This document shows, in pieces, positions 43,301 through 52,000 of a DNA stretch of 64,000 nt (its first letter is position 1; each line of letters starts with the position of its first letter). Origin of the DNA: Eleftheria terrae (lineage in GTDB: Bacteria > Pseudomonadota > Gammaproteobacteria > Burkholderiales > Burkholderiaceae_C); the NCBI RefSeq assembly GCF_030419005.1, contig NZ_CP106952.1, positions 620,001 through 684,000 of the forward strand, written 5' to 3'. The position numbers and the translations under genes were made by a program. The notes under the pieces were generated by a model that worked only from the letters and a program-made list of their open reading frames with translations, had not been told where the DNA came from and made no database searches.

Positions 43301-46051
43301 CGGGTGCTGTTGCTGACGATGCACCACATTGTGTCGGACGGCTGGTCGCTGGAGGTGCTGACGCAGGAGCTGGCGGCGCTGTACCAGGCGTACAGCGAGG
43401 GACGGCAGGACGAGGAAGGGGTGGTGGCGGAGCTGGCGATCCAGTACGCCGACTATGCGGCGTGGCAGCGGTGCTGGCTGAGCGGGGAGGTGCTGCAGGC
43501 GCAGACGGCGTACTGGCAGCGCACGCTGGCGGGAGCGCCGGTGCTGCTGGAGCTGCCGAGCGACCGGCCGAGGCCGGCGCAGCAGGACCACCGCGGGGCG
43601 ACAGTGGCACTGGAGCTGGAGGCGGGGCTGACGCAGGCGCTGAAGGCGCTGAGCCAGCGGCACGGCACGACGCTGTTCATGACGGTGCTGACGGCATGGG
43701 CGGTGGTGCTGGCGCGCTTGTCGGGGCAGGCGGAGGTGGTGATCGGCACGCCGGTGGCGAACCGGCAGCGCTCGGAGGTGGAGCCGCTGATCGGGTTCTT
43801 TGCGAACACGCTGGCCTTGCGGGTGGACGTGTCGGGAGCGCCCAGCGTGGGGCAGCTGCTGCAGCGGGTGAAGGCGCGAACGCTGGACGCGCAGCACCAC
43901 CAGGACCTGCCCTTCGAGCAGGTGGTGGAGCTGGTGAAGCCGCCACGCAGCCTGGCGCACAGCCCCTTGTTCCAGGTGGCGTGCACCTGGCAGAACACGC
44001 CGCCGGCGCCCATGGACCTGGGCGGGGTGACCTTGACCGTGCTGCCGCCGCAAGACGACCGCGCCAAGTTCGACCTGTCGCTGGACCTCGGCGAGCAAGG
44101 CGGCCGCATCGCGGGATCGATCGATTACGCCACTGCCTTGTTCGACCGGGCCACGGTGGAGCGCTATGCCGGCTACGTGCGACACACGTTGGCGGCCATG
44201 GTGGAGGACGAGCAGCAACCGGTGGATCGCTTGCAGGTGATGCCGCCGGCGGAATGGCAGCTGGTGCTGCGAGGCTGGAACGAGACCGCGCAGCCGGTGC
44301 CGCAGGACGTGTGCCTGCACGAGCTGGTGGAGGCGCAGGCGGCACGGCAGCCGGCAGCGGTGGCGGTGGTGCACGGCGAGCGGCACTTGAGCTACGGCGA
44401 GCTGAACGAGCAGGCGAACCGGCTGGCGCATGAGCTCAGACGGCTGGGGGTGAAGCCGGACGAGCGGGTGGGCCTCTGCTGCGAGCGGGGGTTGGAGCTG
44501 GCGGTGGGGCTGCTGGCGGTGCTCAAGGCCGGTGGAGCGTATGTGCCGCTGGACCCGGCGTATCCGAAGGAGCGGCTGCAGTACATGCTGCAGGACAGCG
44601 CGCCGGTGGTGGTGCTGGTGCAGGGGCTGGGGCGGGAGCGCATTGACGCAGCAGTGCCGGTCCTTGATTTGCAGGATGCCGCGGGCTGGGTGCATCAACC
44701 GTCGACCAATCCGTCGCGGCAGGCCGTCGGCCTGCAGCCGTCCCACCTGGCGTATGTGATCTACACGTCGGGCTCGACCGGCCAGCCCAAGGGCGTGGCG
44801 ATCGAGCACCGCAATGCGGTGAACTTCCTGAGCTGGGCGGCGGAGGCGTTCGATGCTGAGCAGCTGAAGCACACGCTGTGGGCGACGTCGGTGAACTTCG
44901 ACCTGGCGGTGTACGAGTACTTCGCCCCGCTGAGCGTGGGCACGACGGTGGAGGTGGTGGGCAATGCGCTGGAGGCAGGGCAAGCCACGGGTGAGGTGAC
45001 ACTGATCAACACGGTGCCCTCGGCGCTACAGGCGCTGCTGGAGTCGGATCAGGTGCCGGCGAGCGTGAAGACGGTGAACCTGGCCGGAGAAGCACTGAAG
45101 CGCAGCCTGGTGGAAGCGCTGTTCGAGCGCACGGGCGTGGAGCAGGTGTGCAACCTGTACGGGCCGTCGGAGACGACGACGTACTCGACCTGGGTGGAGA
45201 TGAAGCGGGAGGACGGCTTCGTGCCGCACATCGGCCGGCCGATCGCCAACACCCAGATCTACCTGCTGGACGCCCAAGGCCGGCCGGTGCCAGTAGGCGT
45301 ACCGGGCGAGATCCACATCGGCGGCGCCGGCGTGGCCCGTGGCTACTTGAACCGCCCGGAGCTGACAGCCGAGCGCTTCCTGAAGGACCCGTTTGCAAGC
45401 GACCCGCAAGCGCGGATGTACAAGACGGGCGACCTCGGAAGGTGGCTGGCCGACGGCCAGCTGGAGTACCTGGGTCGCAACGACCACCAGGTGAAGATCC
45501 GGGGCTTCCGCATCGAGCTGGGGGAGATCGAAGCGCGGCTGGCGCAGCATGCCGGCGTGCGCGAGGCGGTGGTGCTGGCGCGGGAAGACCAGCCGGGCGA
45601 CAAGCGCCTGGTGGCCTATGTGACAGCGCAGCCCGGCGCGGCGCTGGAGGCCGAAGTGCTGCGTGGCGAGCTGTCGCAGCAACTGCCCGAGTACATGGTG
45701 CCGGTGGCCTATGTGGTGCTGGAGCAGCTGCCGCTGACGCCCAACGGCAAGGTCGACCGGCGCGCCTTGCCGGCGCCTGGGGAGGGGGCCTGGCCCGGCA
45801 CCGCCTACGAGGCACCGGTTGGTGAAGTCGAAGCCACGCTGGCGCAGATCTGGTCCGAACTGCTGTCGGTGGAGCGGGTGGGCCGGCATGACAACTTCTT
45901 CGAGCTGGGCGGCCATTCGCTGCTGGCCGTCAAGGTGGCCTCGCGCATGCGCGAGCAGGGCCTGCACGCCGACATGAGCGCGCTGTTTGCCACCCCCACG
46001 CTGGCGCAATTCGTCGCCGCAACCGAACAAGTCTGGGAGGTCACGCTGTGA
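31361..46051 (+). CDS. Four-module NRPS: partial C-A(MT)-PCP-C-A-PCP-C/E-A(MT)-PCP-C-A-PCP (here NRPS-B)
   Basis: 4896 residues. Residues 1-265 are only the C-terminal lobe of a condensation domain, without HHxxxDG. Module 1: A from 277 with an N-methyltransferase embedded after its core (SAM motif LEIGVGSG at 797), PCP near 1230. Module 2: LCL-type C with HHIVSDG at 1428, A 1740-2250, PCP near 2293. Module 3: dual C/E with HHLMVADGD at 2401 and HHLAVDH at 2523, A with a second methyltransferase (about 3360), PCP near 3790. Module 4: LCL C with HHIVSDG at 3988, A without methyltransferase, PCP near 4845. Hand-read codes: DLYNNALTYK for modules 1, 3 and 4 (Ala-type), DALWLGGVFK for module 2 (Val-type). 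Start is ATG 31361 after AGGGGA. The stop overlaps the next start as GTGA. Confidence 0.93.
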   Translation: MSSQLENHERHAVVRAMGSPATVDAHERASRWPTELLNGLGEVTEPFGGLRPQAGRRAAAASARSSVDTALAARLQRLAVTEGWRGLLGVAWALVLARVSLRDEVVFGACARGSGDAAALPTCSLLKVAVDARGAGDVVRQTESQAVRHLRQCGEAAVGFDQLGEHAAWLTSLLVYRPLNMEAVRGDTVQALLPAGAEDCPLVLAVYRREDGLSIDVQVQAPVDPQRVCGMMEQALRSLVEVLEDAPQTPVGQLEVMPEVERQLVLQGWNQTAQRVPEDLCLHELVEVQAARQSAAVAVVHGERRLSYGELNEQANRLAHELRRLGVKPDERVGLCCERGLELAVGLLAVLKAGGAYVPLDPAYPKERLQYMLQDSAPVVVLVQGLGRERIDAAVPVLDLQDAAGWVHQPSTNPSRSAIGLQPSHLAYVIYTSGSTGQPKGVAIEHRNAVNFLSWAAEAFDTEQLKHTLWATSVNFDLAVYEYFAPLSVGTTVEVVGNALEAGQATGEVTLINTVPSALQALLESDQVPASVKTVNLAGEALKRSLVEALFERTGVEQVCNLYGPSETTTYSTWVEMKREDGFVPHIGRPIANTQIYLLDAQGRPVPVGVPGEIHIGGAGVARGYLNRPELTAERFLKDPFASDPQARMYKTGDLGRWLADGQLEYLGRNDHQVKIRGFRIELGEIEARLAQHGSVREAVVLAREDQPGDKRLVAYVTPQWQADENEARRLGHEQVADWSRVWAQTYEQTPEAQDAEFDHFGWNSSYTRLPIPEVQMREWLQGAVGRIQALRPRRVLEIGVGSGMILYGVAPQCERYVGTDLSARTVQQLSRRLQADERLRDRTQVVQAQAADFTGVKGQGGYDTVILNSVLQYFPSLQYLQEVVEQAVEVLDEAGGQLFIGDVRHHGLQEVFQLSVQLYQAPPELPLGQLAGRVAQKVKGELELLVEPEWFVQLKQRQPRIRQVQVLPKQSGYHNEMSAYRYDVVVEVGPAGAVAPSQAPAEIDWIDAQGLDAEALLAKLEAAAQPVIGLYAVRNRRVERDVVALQRLRAASSEASAGELRESLQAQVWSGLGCEELASWCRERGWSVEFSWYPSRADGAWHAVVSRDGRKVQPDWSTLAHELQDGREPSHPQANDPLRAKRLAALPEQLRQHLLGQLPEYMVPAAYVVLEALPLTPNGKLDRQALPAPEGAGQGLREYELPVGEVESCLAQIWAELLKVERVGRHDHFFELGGHSLLAVRMASRLRQALGVEVGLAALFERPVLSAFAQLVKDGTRSELPPIEPVARQPGGQALSFAQQRLWFLSQLEGVSRAYHIPLGYRLVGALQEAALQQALQRIVQRHEALRTSFELVDGVPVQRIAEPQDVQVPLKRHDLRGLAPQQRQQALQQLQQAEADEAFDLKRGPLLRGRLVRLDEQERVLLLTMHHIVSDGWSLEVLTQELAALYQAYSEGRQDEEGVVAELAIQYADYAAWQRCWLSGEVLQAQTAYWQRTLAGAPVLLELPSDRPRPAQQDHRGATVALELEAGLTQALKALSQRHGTTLFMTVLTAWAVVLARLSGQAEVVIGTPVANRQRSEVEPLIGFFANTLALRVDVSGAPSVGQLLQRVKARTLDAQHHQDLPFEQVVELVKPPRSLAHSPLFQVAYTWQNTPAGAFDLAGLESELLPEPEGTCKFDMTLNFVESGARVMGGLEYATALFDRGTAQRYVAYLMRVLAEMAADDSRAVDRLPLLPDAERQQLLQGWNRTEAPYPRQASLPSLVEAHAVARPDAPAVVHGERQLSYAQLNAQANQLAHGLVQRGVRPGARVAVLLERSIEMVVAQLAVLKAGAAFVTLDRHAPQARQRYIVQDCGAQLLLCEAGLELPEVEGVQQLVLARLAAELAQQPQEDLGLAVDAESVAHITYTSGSTGQPKGVMVPHRAIARVALNNGWAELGEGDRFGYISNPAWDANTLELWVPLLNGACVVAIEQREVLDPEAFKRRLLQQEVNVLWLTVGLFNQYAQALGEVFRRLRYLLVGGDALDARVVAQVLRDSPPQHLVNGYGPTETTVFATTWEIRELDAQARGVPIGRPIANTSIYLLDGQGEPVPVGATGEICIGGDGVTLGYLNQPELTAERFVRDPFSSRPGARMYKSGDLGRWRADGVLEFVGRNDHQVKIRGFRIELGEIEARLVQHPGVREAVVLVRQDEPGAKRLVAYVIPAGEAVPEAEALRSHLSQQLPEYMVPAAYVVLQQLPLTINGKLDRQALPVPEAGAYASRRYEAPQGEVEATLARLWCELLKVERVGRQDNFFELGGHSLLAVTLIERMRQAGLHAKVSTLFGAASLAALAAAVDSHSELVAVPPNRIPAGAERITPEMLTLLTLSEADIESIVAAVPGGAANVQDIYPLAPLQEGMLFHHLMVADGDPYLVHAVYAFDSRARVARYLEALQAVIDRHDILRTAIRWEGLREPVQVVWRQARLLVEEVQLDPAEGDATEQLRARFDLQHWRHRIDIRQAPLMRVSFAHDSQRQRWVLLLLLHHLAVDHTALELLQQEVQAHLLGQAGRLAEPLPFRNFVAQARQRVSREEHERFFRGLLGDVMAPTAPYGLSNVHGDGTDIHSLTRRLDSALGRRLRERARALGVSTASLWHAAYALVLARAAGTQDVVFGTVLFGRMQGGEGADRVLGLFINTLPLRVRLGECEAQDTVRQTHALLAQLLRHEHAPLVLAQGCSGVDPEVPLFSALLNYRHDSVETEAATAEARKAWQGIELLSTDERTNYPLILSIDDLGHDFLMTTQVQAPVDPQRVCGMMEQALRSLVEALEDAPQTPVGQLEVMPEVERQLVLQGWNQTAQRVPEDLCLHELVEVQAARQPAAVAVVHGERRLSYGELNEQANRLAHELRRLGVKPDERVGLCCERGLELAVGLLAVLKAGGAYVPLDPAYPKERLQYMLQDSAPVVVLVQGLGRERIDAAVPVLDLQDAAGWVHQPSSNPSRSAIGLQPSHLAYVIYTSGSTGQPKGVAIEHRNAVNFLSWAAEAFDAEQLEHTLWATSVNFDLAVYEYFAPLSVGTTVEVVGNALEAGQATGEVTLINTVPSALQALLESDQVPASVKTVNLAGEALKRSLVEALFERTGVEQVCNLYGPSETTTYSTWVEMKREDGFVPHIGRPIANTQIYLLDAQGRPVPVGVPGEIHIGGAGVARGYLNRPELTAERFLKDPFASDPQARMYKTGDLGRWLADGQLEYLGRNDHQVKIRGFRIELGEIEARLAQHGSVREAVVLAREDQPGDKRLVAYVTPQWQADENEARRLGHEQVADWSRVWAQTYEQTPEAQDAEFDHFGWNSSYTRLPIPEVQMREWLQGAVGRIQALRPRRVLEIGVGSGMILYGVAPQCERYVGTDLSARTVQQLSRRLQADERLRDRTQVVQAQAADFTGVKGQGGYDTVILNSVLQYFPSLQYLQEVVEQAVEVLDEAGGQLFIGDVRHHGLQEVFQLSVQLYQAPPELPLGQLAGRVAQKVKGELELLVEPEWFVQLKQRQPRIRQVQVLPKQSGYHNEMSAYRYDVVVEVGPAGTAEAPVVQDPPVDWIDARELDGPALLAKLEAAAQPVTGLYAVRNRWVERDVAALQRLRSASSEASAGELRESLQAQAWSGLGCEELASWCRERGWSVEFSWYPSRADGAWHAVVSRDGRKVQPDWSQLSDPSQEAGVLANDPLRAKRLAALPEQLRQHLLGQLPEYMVPAAYVVLEALPLTPNGKLDRQALPAPEGAGQGLREYELPVGEVESCLAQIWAELLKVERVGRHDHFFELGGHSLLAVRMASRLRQALGVEVGLAALFERPVLSAFAQLVKDGTRSELPPIEPVARQPGGQALSFAQQRLWFLSQLEGVSRAYHIPLGYRLVGALQEAALQQALQRIVQRHEALRTTFELVDGVPVQRIAEPQDVQVPLQQHDLRGLAPQQRQQALQQLQQAEADEAFDLKRGPLLRGRLVRLDEQERVLLLTMHHIVSDGWSLEVLTQELAALYQAYSEGRQDEEGVVAELAIQYADYAAWQRCWLSGEVLQAQTAYWQRTLAGAPVLLELPSDRPRPAQQDHRGATVALELEAGLTQALKALSQRHGTTLFMTVLTAWAVVLARLSGQAEVVIGTPVANRQRSEVEPLIGFFANTLALRVDVSGAPSVGQLLQRVKARTLDAQHHQDLPFEQVVELVKPPRSLAHSPLFQVACTWQNTPPAPMDLGGVTLTVLPPQDDRAKFDLSLDLGEQGGRIAGSIDYATALFDRATVERYAGYVRHTLAAMVEDEQQPVDRLQVMPPAEWQLVLRGWNETAQPVPQDVCLHELVEAQAARQPAAVAVVHGERHLSYGELNEQANRLAHELRRLGVKPDERVGLCCERGLELAVGLLAVLKAGGAYVPLDPAYPKERLQYMLQDSAPVVVLVQGLGRERIDAAVPVLDLQDAAGWVHQPSTNPSRQAVGLQPSHLAYVIYTSGSTGQPKGVAIEHRNAVNFLSWAAEAFDAEQLKHTLWATSVNFDLAVYEYFAPLSVGTTVEVVGNALEAGQATGEVTLINTVPSALQALLESDQVPASVKTVNLAGEALKRSLVEALFERTGVEQVCNLYGPSETTTYSTWVEMKREDGFVPHIGRPIANTQIYLLDAQGRPVPVGVPGEIHIGGAGVARGYLNRPELTAERFLKDPFASDPQARMYKTGDLGRWLADGQLEYLGRNDHQVKIRGFRIELGEIEARLAQHAGVREAVVLAREDQPGDKRLVAYVTAQPGAALEAEVLRGELSQQLPEYMVPVAYVVLEQLPLTPNGKVDRRALPAPGEGAWPGTAYEAPVGEVEATLAQIWSELLSVERVGRHDNFFELGGHSLLAVKVASRMREQGLHADMSALFATPTLAQFVAATEQVWEVTL
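32012..36300 (+). repeat. 4.3-kb direct repeat, copy 1 (A-MT-PCP-C)
   Basis: This stretch covers the end of the partial C, A1 with its methyltransferase, PCP1 and nearly all of the module 2 C domain. It is almost identical to 39701-43980. The offset changes only from 7689 to 7680, so there is a net 9-base difference, in the linker between methyltransferase and PCP. Confidence 0.85.
36571..38304 (+). repeat. 1.7-kb direct repeat, copy 1 (Val-type A-PCP)
   Basis: The Val-type A-PCP unit of NRPS-B module 2 recurs at 47685-49418 in NRPS-C at a constant offset of 11114, with no length change and only scattered base differences. Confidence 0.88.
39701..43980 (+). repeat. 4.3-kb direct repeat, copy 2 (A-MT-PCP-C)
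   Basis: Second copy of 32012-36300, spanning the A(MT)-PCP of module 3 and the C domain of module 4. Divergence is concentrated in the linker after the methyltransferase (near 42020-42180 and 42410-42440) and at the copy ends. Confidence 0.85.
44311..45620 (+). repeat. Ala-type A-domain repeat without methyltransferase, module 4
   Basis: The Ala-type adenylation core here is near-identical to the cores at about 32190-33520, 39880-41210, 50970-52310, 54210-55540 and 61440-62770. The methyltransferase insert is absent. In its place the ordinary A8-A10 tail follows directly. Boundaries are approximate. Confidence 0.75.
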
Positions 46052-49000
46052 CGGTCGAAGCACTCTTGGCGCAGCTGCATGAGCAGAACATCCAGCTGTC
46101 GGTGGACAACGGCCAGCTGCGCCTGCGTGGCGCGGGCCGCGGCGGCCTGCCGGCCGCATTGATGGAGCAGCTGCGCGAGCACAAGGCGGCCCTGCTGGCC
46201 CACATCCAGGCCGGCCACGCGCTGCCGTCCGGCAACGAACCGGCGCCGTCCGGTGCGGGCATTCCGCCCGGCACCACCACCATCACGCCCGGGATGCTGC
46301 CCTTGCTGCAGCTCACGCAGGCCGACATCGACCGCATCGTGGCCAGTGTCCCCGGGGGCGCCGCCAATGTGCAGGACATCTATCCGCTGGCACCGCTGCA
46401 GGAGGGCATCCTCTTCCACCACCGGATGGCACCCGGGGACGATCCCTACCTGCTGCAGGTGTTCTACAGCTTCGACAGCCGCGACCGGCTCGACGCCTAC
46501 CTGCAGGCCTTGCAGGCCGTGCTGGACCGGCACGACATCCTGCGCAGCGCCGTGCTGTGGCAAGGACTGCCCGAGCCGGTGCAGGTGGTGTGGCGGCAGG
46601 CGACGCTGCCGGTGCAAGCGCTGGCCGCCGACCCGGGCAGGGACGACGACCCGGTCGTCCAGCTGCAGGCGGCCCTGCAGGACGGCCGCCTGTCCATCGA
46701 GCTGCGGCGGGCGCCGCTGCTGGGCGCCTGGTTCATGCCTGACCGGCGGCAGGGCCGCTGGGTGATGTCGCTGGTGTTCCACCACCTGGTGCTCGACCAT
46801 GCGGCGCTCGACCTGGTGCAGGACGAGGTGCATGCCCTGCTCGATGGCCGGGGTGCGCAGCTGCCGACGCCGACGCCGTATCGCGAGTTCGTCGCGCACA
46901 GCCGGCGCGGCCGGCGCAGCGCGGATGACGAGGCGTTCTTCACCGGCATGCTGGGCGACATCAGTGAGCCCACTGCACCCTTCGACACCGCGGAGCGGGC
47001 GGCGTCGCACGCCGATGCCGCTGCCTCGCGGGAAGCGACGGTGCTGCTCGACGCCGCTCTGGCCGGGCGCTTGCGCGAGCAGGCACGGGCCCATGGGGTG
47101 AGCACCGCCAGCGTCTGCCACCTGGCGTGGGCCCTGGTGCTGGCCAGCGTGTGCGGGCGGCAGGATGTGGTGTTCGGCACCCTTCTGTTCGGCCGGCTGC
47201 AGGGCGGCGATCGGGCCGGCCGCGGCCTGGGGCTGTTCATCAATACCTTGCCGCTGCGTGTGACGGTGGGCGAGGACAGCGTGCGCGACGGCGTGCGCCG
47301 GGTGCACCAGCTGCTCGCACAGCTGTTGCGGCACGAGCACGCACCGCTGGTGCAGGCACAGCGCTGCAGCGGGGTGGCGGCGCCGGCGCCGCTGTTCACG
47401 GCCTTGCTGAACTACCGGCACAACGTCGACGCCGGCTCGCAGGCCGCGCGGGCGCAGATGCCCCGGGGCGTGGAGCTGCTGGGCGCGCAGGAGCGCACCC
47501 ACTATCCCTGCTGCATGAATGTGGACGACCTGGGCACGGGGTTCAGGTTGACGGCCCAGGTGCGGCCATCCATCGACGCGGAGCGGGTGTGCGCCTTCAT
47601 GGTGACCGCGCTGTCCCGGCTGGTGGATGCACTGGAGCGTGCCCCGTCCACGCCTTGCCGCCGCGTGCCGGCGTTGCCCGAGTCCGAGCGGCAGCAGCTG
47701 TTGCAAGGCTGGAACCGCACGGAAGCGCCCTATCCAAGGCAGGCCAGCCTGCCCTCGCTGGTGGAAGCGCATGCGGTGGCGCGGCCGGACGCGCCGGCGG
47801 TGGTGCATGGCGAGCGGCAGCTGAGCTATGCCCAGCTCAACGCGCAGGCGAACCAGCTGGCGCATGGCCTGGTGCAGCGCGGCGTGAGGCCGGGCGCGCG
47901 GGTGGCGGTGCTGCTGGAGCGCTCCATCGAGATGGTGGTGGCCCAGCTGGCGGTGCTCAAGGCCGGGGCGGCCTTCGTGACGCTGGACCGGCATGCGCCG
48001 CAGGCGCGCCAGCGCTACATCGTGCAGGACTGCGGGGCGCAGCTGCTGCTGTGCGAGGCGGGGCTGGAGCTGCCGGAGGTCGAGGGCGTGCAGCAGCTGG
48101 TGCTGGCCAGGCTGGCAGCGGAGCTGGCGCAGCAGCCGCAGGAGGACCTGGGGCTGGCGGTGGACGCGGAGTCGGTGGCGCACATCACCTACACCTCGGG
48201 CTCCACCGGGCAGCCCAAGGGCGTGATGGTGCCGCACCGCGCGATTGCGCGGGTGGCGCTGAACAACGGCTGGGCGGAGCTGGGCGAAGGCGACCGGTTT
48301 GGCTACATCTCCAACCCGGCCTGGGACGCGAACACGCTGGAGCTGTGGGTGCCGCTGCTGAACGGGGCGTGCGTGGTGGCCATCGAGCAGCGCGAGGTGC
48401 TGGATCCGGAGGCGTTCAAGCGACGGCTGCTGCAGCAGGAGGTGAACGTGCTGTGGCTGACGGTGGGGCTGTTCAACCAGTACGCGCAGGCGCTGGGCGA
48501 GGTGTTCCGGCGGCTGCGCTACCTGCTGGTGGGCGGCGATGCGCTGGATGCGCGGGTGGTGGCGCAGGTGCTGAGGGACAGTCCGCCGCAGCACCTGGTC
48601 AACGGCTACGGGCCGACCGAGACGACGGTGTTTGCGACGACCTGGGAGATCCGGGAGCTGGATGCGCAGGCGCGCGGCGTGCCGATTGGTCGGCCGATCG
48701 CGAACACGAGCATCTACCTGCTGGATGGGCAGGGCGAGCCGGTGCCGGTGGGGGCGACCGGGGAGATCTGCATCGGCGGCGACGGGGTGACGCTGGGCTA
48801 CCTGAACCAGCCGGAGCTGACGGCCGAGCGCTTCGTGCGGGACCCGTTCTCGTCGCGGCCCGGGGCGAGGATGTACAAGAGCGGCGACCTGGGGCGCTGG
48901 CGGGCGGACGGGGTGCTGGAGTTCGTCGGCCGCAATGACCACCAGGTGAAGATCCGGGGCTTCCGCATCGAGCTGGGCGAGATCGAGGCGCGGCTGGTGC

Positions 49001-52000
49001 AGCATCCCGGGGTCCGGGAGGCGGTGGTGCTGGTGCGCCAGGACGAGCCGGGTGCCAAGCGGCTGGTGGCCTATGTGATTCCCGCTGGCGAAGCGGTGCC
49101 CGAGGCGGAGGCGCTGAGAAGCCACCTGTCGCAGCAGCTGCCGGAGTACATGGTGCCGGCGGCGTATGTGGTGCTGCAGCAGCTGCCGCTGACCATCAAC
49201 GGCAAGCTCGACCGCCAGGCGCTGCCGGTGCCGGAGGCGGGAGCGTATGCGAGCCGACGCTACGAGGCACCGCAGGGCGAGGTGGAAGCGACGCTGGCGC
49301 GGCTGTGGTGCGAGCTGCTGAAGGTGGAGCGGGTCGGGCGGCAGGACAACTTCTTCGAGCTGGGCGGCCACTCGCTGCTGGCGGTGACGCTCATCGAGCG
49401 CATGCGCCAGGCCGGGCTCGCGCTGGACGTGCGCTTGCTGTTCGCCACGCCGACCCTCGCTGCACTGGCCCGGCAGGTAAACATGGCCCCGGTGGAAGTC
49501 GAAGTGCCGGCGAACCTGATCCCGCCGGGCTGCCGGGCGATCGAGCCGGAGATGCTGACGCTGGTGGCGCTGAGCCGGGAAGAGATCGAGCAGGTGGAGG
49601 CCGGCGTGCCCGGAGGGGCGGCGAACATCCAGGACATCTATCCGCTGGCGCCGCTGCAGGAAGGCATCCTGTTCCATCACCTGATGGCGGAGTCGGGCGA
49701 CGTGTACGTGACGCCGGCGCTGTTCGCCTTCGACAGCCGCGAGCGGCTGCAGGGCTACCTGCAGGCACTGCAGGCGGTGATCGACCGGCACGACATCCTG
49801 CGCACCTCGCTGTGCTGGGAGGGCCTGAGCGAGCCGGTGCAGGTGGTGTGGCGGCAGGCACCGCTGGTGGTGCAGGAGCTGCAGCTGGACGCAGCGCAGG
49901 GCGATGCGGCCGGGCAGCTGCAGGCGCGGCTGGCCGGCGGGCAGCTGGTGCTGCCGCTGCAGCAGGCGCCGCTGATGCGGGTGGCGGTGGCGGAGGACCG
50001 GGCGCAGGGGCGGTGGCTGGCACTGCAGCTGTTCCATCACGTGGCGATCGACCACACGACGCTGGAGATCCTGCTGCAGGAGATCCAGGCGCACTTGCAG
50101 GGGCAGGCGCAGGGCCTGCCGAGGCCGCTGCCGTTCCGCGACTTTGTGGCGCAGGCGCGGCTGGCGGTGTCGAGGCAGGAGCACCAGGCGTTCTTCAGCG
50201 AGATGCTGGGGGCGGTGGAGGAAGCGACGCTGCCGTATGGGCTGAGCGATGTGCAGGGCCAGGGCCGGGCGATCGTGCAGTCGCAGCGGCAGGTGCCGGG
50301 GCGGCTGGCGCAGCGGCTGAGGGCGAATGCGCGGGCGCTGGGGGTGAGCGTGGCGAGCCTGTGCCACCTGGCGTATGGGCAGGTGCTGGCGCGGGTGTGC
50401 CAGCGCGAGGAGGTGGTGTTCGGCACGGTGCTGTTCGGGCGGATGCAGGGTGGGGCGGGGGCGGACCGGGCGCTGGGGCTGTTCCTGAACACGCTGCCGC
50501 TGAAGCTGCAGGTGGGCGAGGTGGGGGTGCAGGAGGCGGTGCGGCAGACGCAGCGCTGGCTGGCGCGCTTGCTGCGGCACGAGCATGCACCGTTGGCGCT
50601 GGCGCAGCGCTGCAGCCGGGTGCCGGCGTCGCTGCCGCTGTTCAGTGCCTTGCTCAACTACCGGCATGACAGCGCCGCAGGACCGGAGGCAGAGGGCGAT
50701 GCGGCCATGGTCTGGGATGGCATCGAGCTGCTGCAGGCGCAGGAGCGCACCAACTATCCCTTGACGCTGTCGGTGGACGACCTGGGCGATCTGTTCAGGC
50801 TGACCGTGCAGGTGGATGCGGCGGTTGACGCACAGGCGCTGTGTGCCATGGTGGAGCAGGCGCTGTGCAGCCTGGTGGAGGCGCTGGAGGACGCGCCGCA
50901 GACGCCGGTGGGGCAGCTGGAGGTGATGCCGGAGGTGGAGCGGCAGCTGGTGCTGCAGGGATGGAACCAGACGGCGCAGCGGGTGCCGGAGGACCTGTGC
51001 CTGCATGAGCTGGTGGAGGTGCAGGCGGCACGGCAGCCGGCAGCGGTGGCGGTGGTGCATGGTGAACGCCGCTTGAGCTACGGCGAGCTGAACGAGCAGG
51101 CGAACCGGCTGGCGCATGAGCTCAGACGGCTGGGGGTGAAGCCGGACGAGCGGGTGGGCCTCTGCTGCGAGCGGGGGTTGGAGCTGGCGGTGGGGCTGCT
51201 GGCGGTGCTCAAGGCCGGTGGGGCGTATGTGCCGCTGGACCCGGCGTATCCGAAGGAGCGGCTGCAGTACATGCTGCAGGACAGTGCGCCGGTGGTGGTG
51301 CTGGTGCAGGGGGTGGGGCGGGAGCGCATCGATGCGCAGGTGCCGGTCCTTGATTTGCAGAATGCCTCAGGCTGGTCTGCTCAACCTTCGACCAATCCAT
51401 CCCGCTCAGCGATCGGCCTGCAGCCGTCCCACCTGGCGTATGTGATCTACACGTCGGGCTCGACCGGCCAGCCCAAGGGCGTGGCGATCGAGCACCGCAA
51501 TGCGGTGAACTTCCTGAGCTGGGCGGCGGAGGCGTTCGACGCTGAACAGCTGAAGCACACGCTGTGGGCGACGTCGGTGAACTTCGACCTGGCGGTGTAC
51601 GAGTACTTTGCACCGCTGAGCGTGGGCACGACGGTGGAGGTGGTGGGCAATGCGCTGGAAGCCGCTCAGGCGACCGGCGAGGTGACGCTGATCAACACGG
51701 TGCCCTCGGCGCTGCAGGCGCTGCTGGAGTCGGATCAGGTGCCGGCGAGCGTGAAGACGGTGAACTTGGCTGGCGAAGCCCTCAAGCGCAGCCTGGTGGA
51801 AGCGCTGTTCGAGCGCACGGGCGTGGAGCAGGTGTGCAACCTGTACGGGCCGTCGGAGACGACGACGTACTCGACGTGGGTGGAGATGAAGCGGGAGGAC
51901 GGCTTCGCCCCGCACATCGGCCGGCCCATTGCGAACACGCAGATCTACCTGCTGGACGCGCAAGGCCGGCCAGTACCGATGGGTGTGCCCGGCGAGATCC

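Noticed and set aside
45805..51117. Minus-strand open frame of 1770 codons opposite NRPS-C
   Set aside because: Same composition as the other shadows, and it repeats only where the NRPS repeats. No ribosome site or homology.
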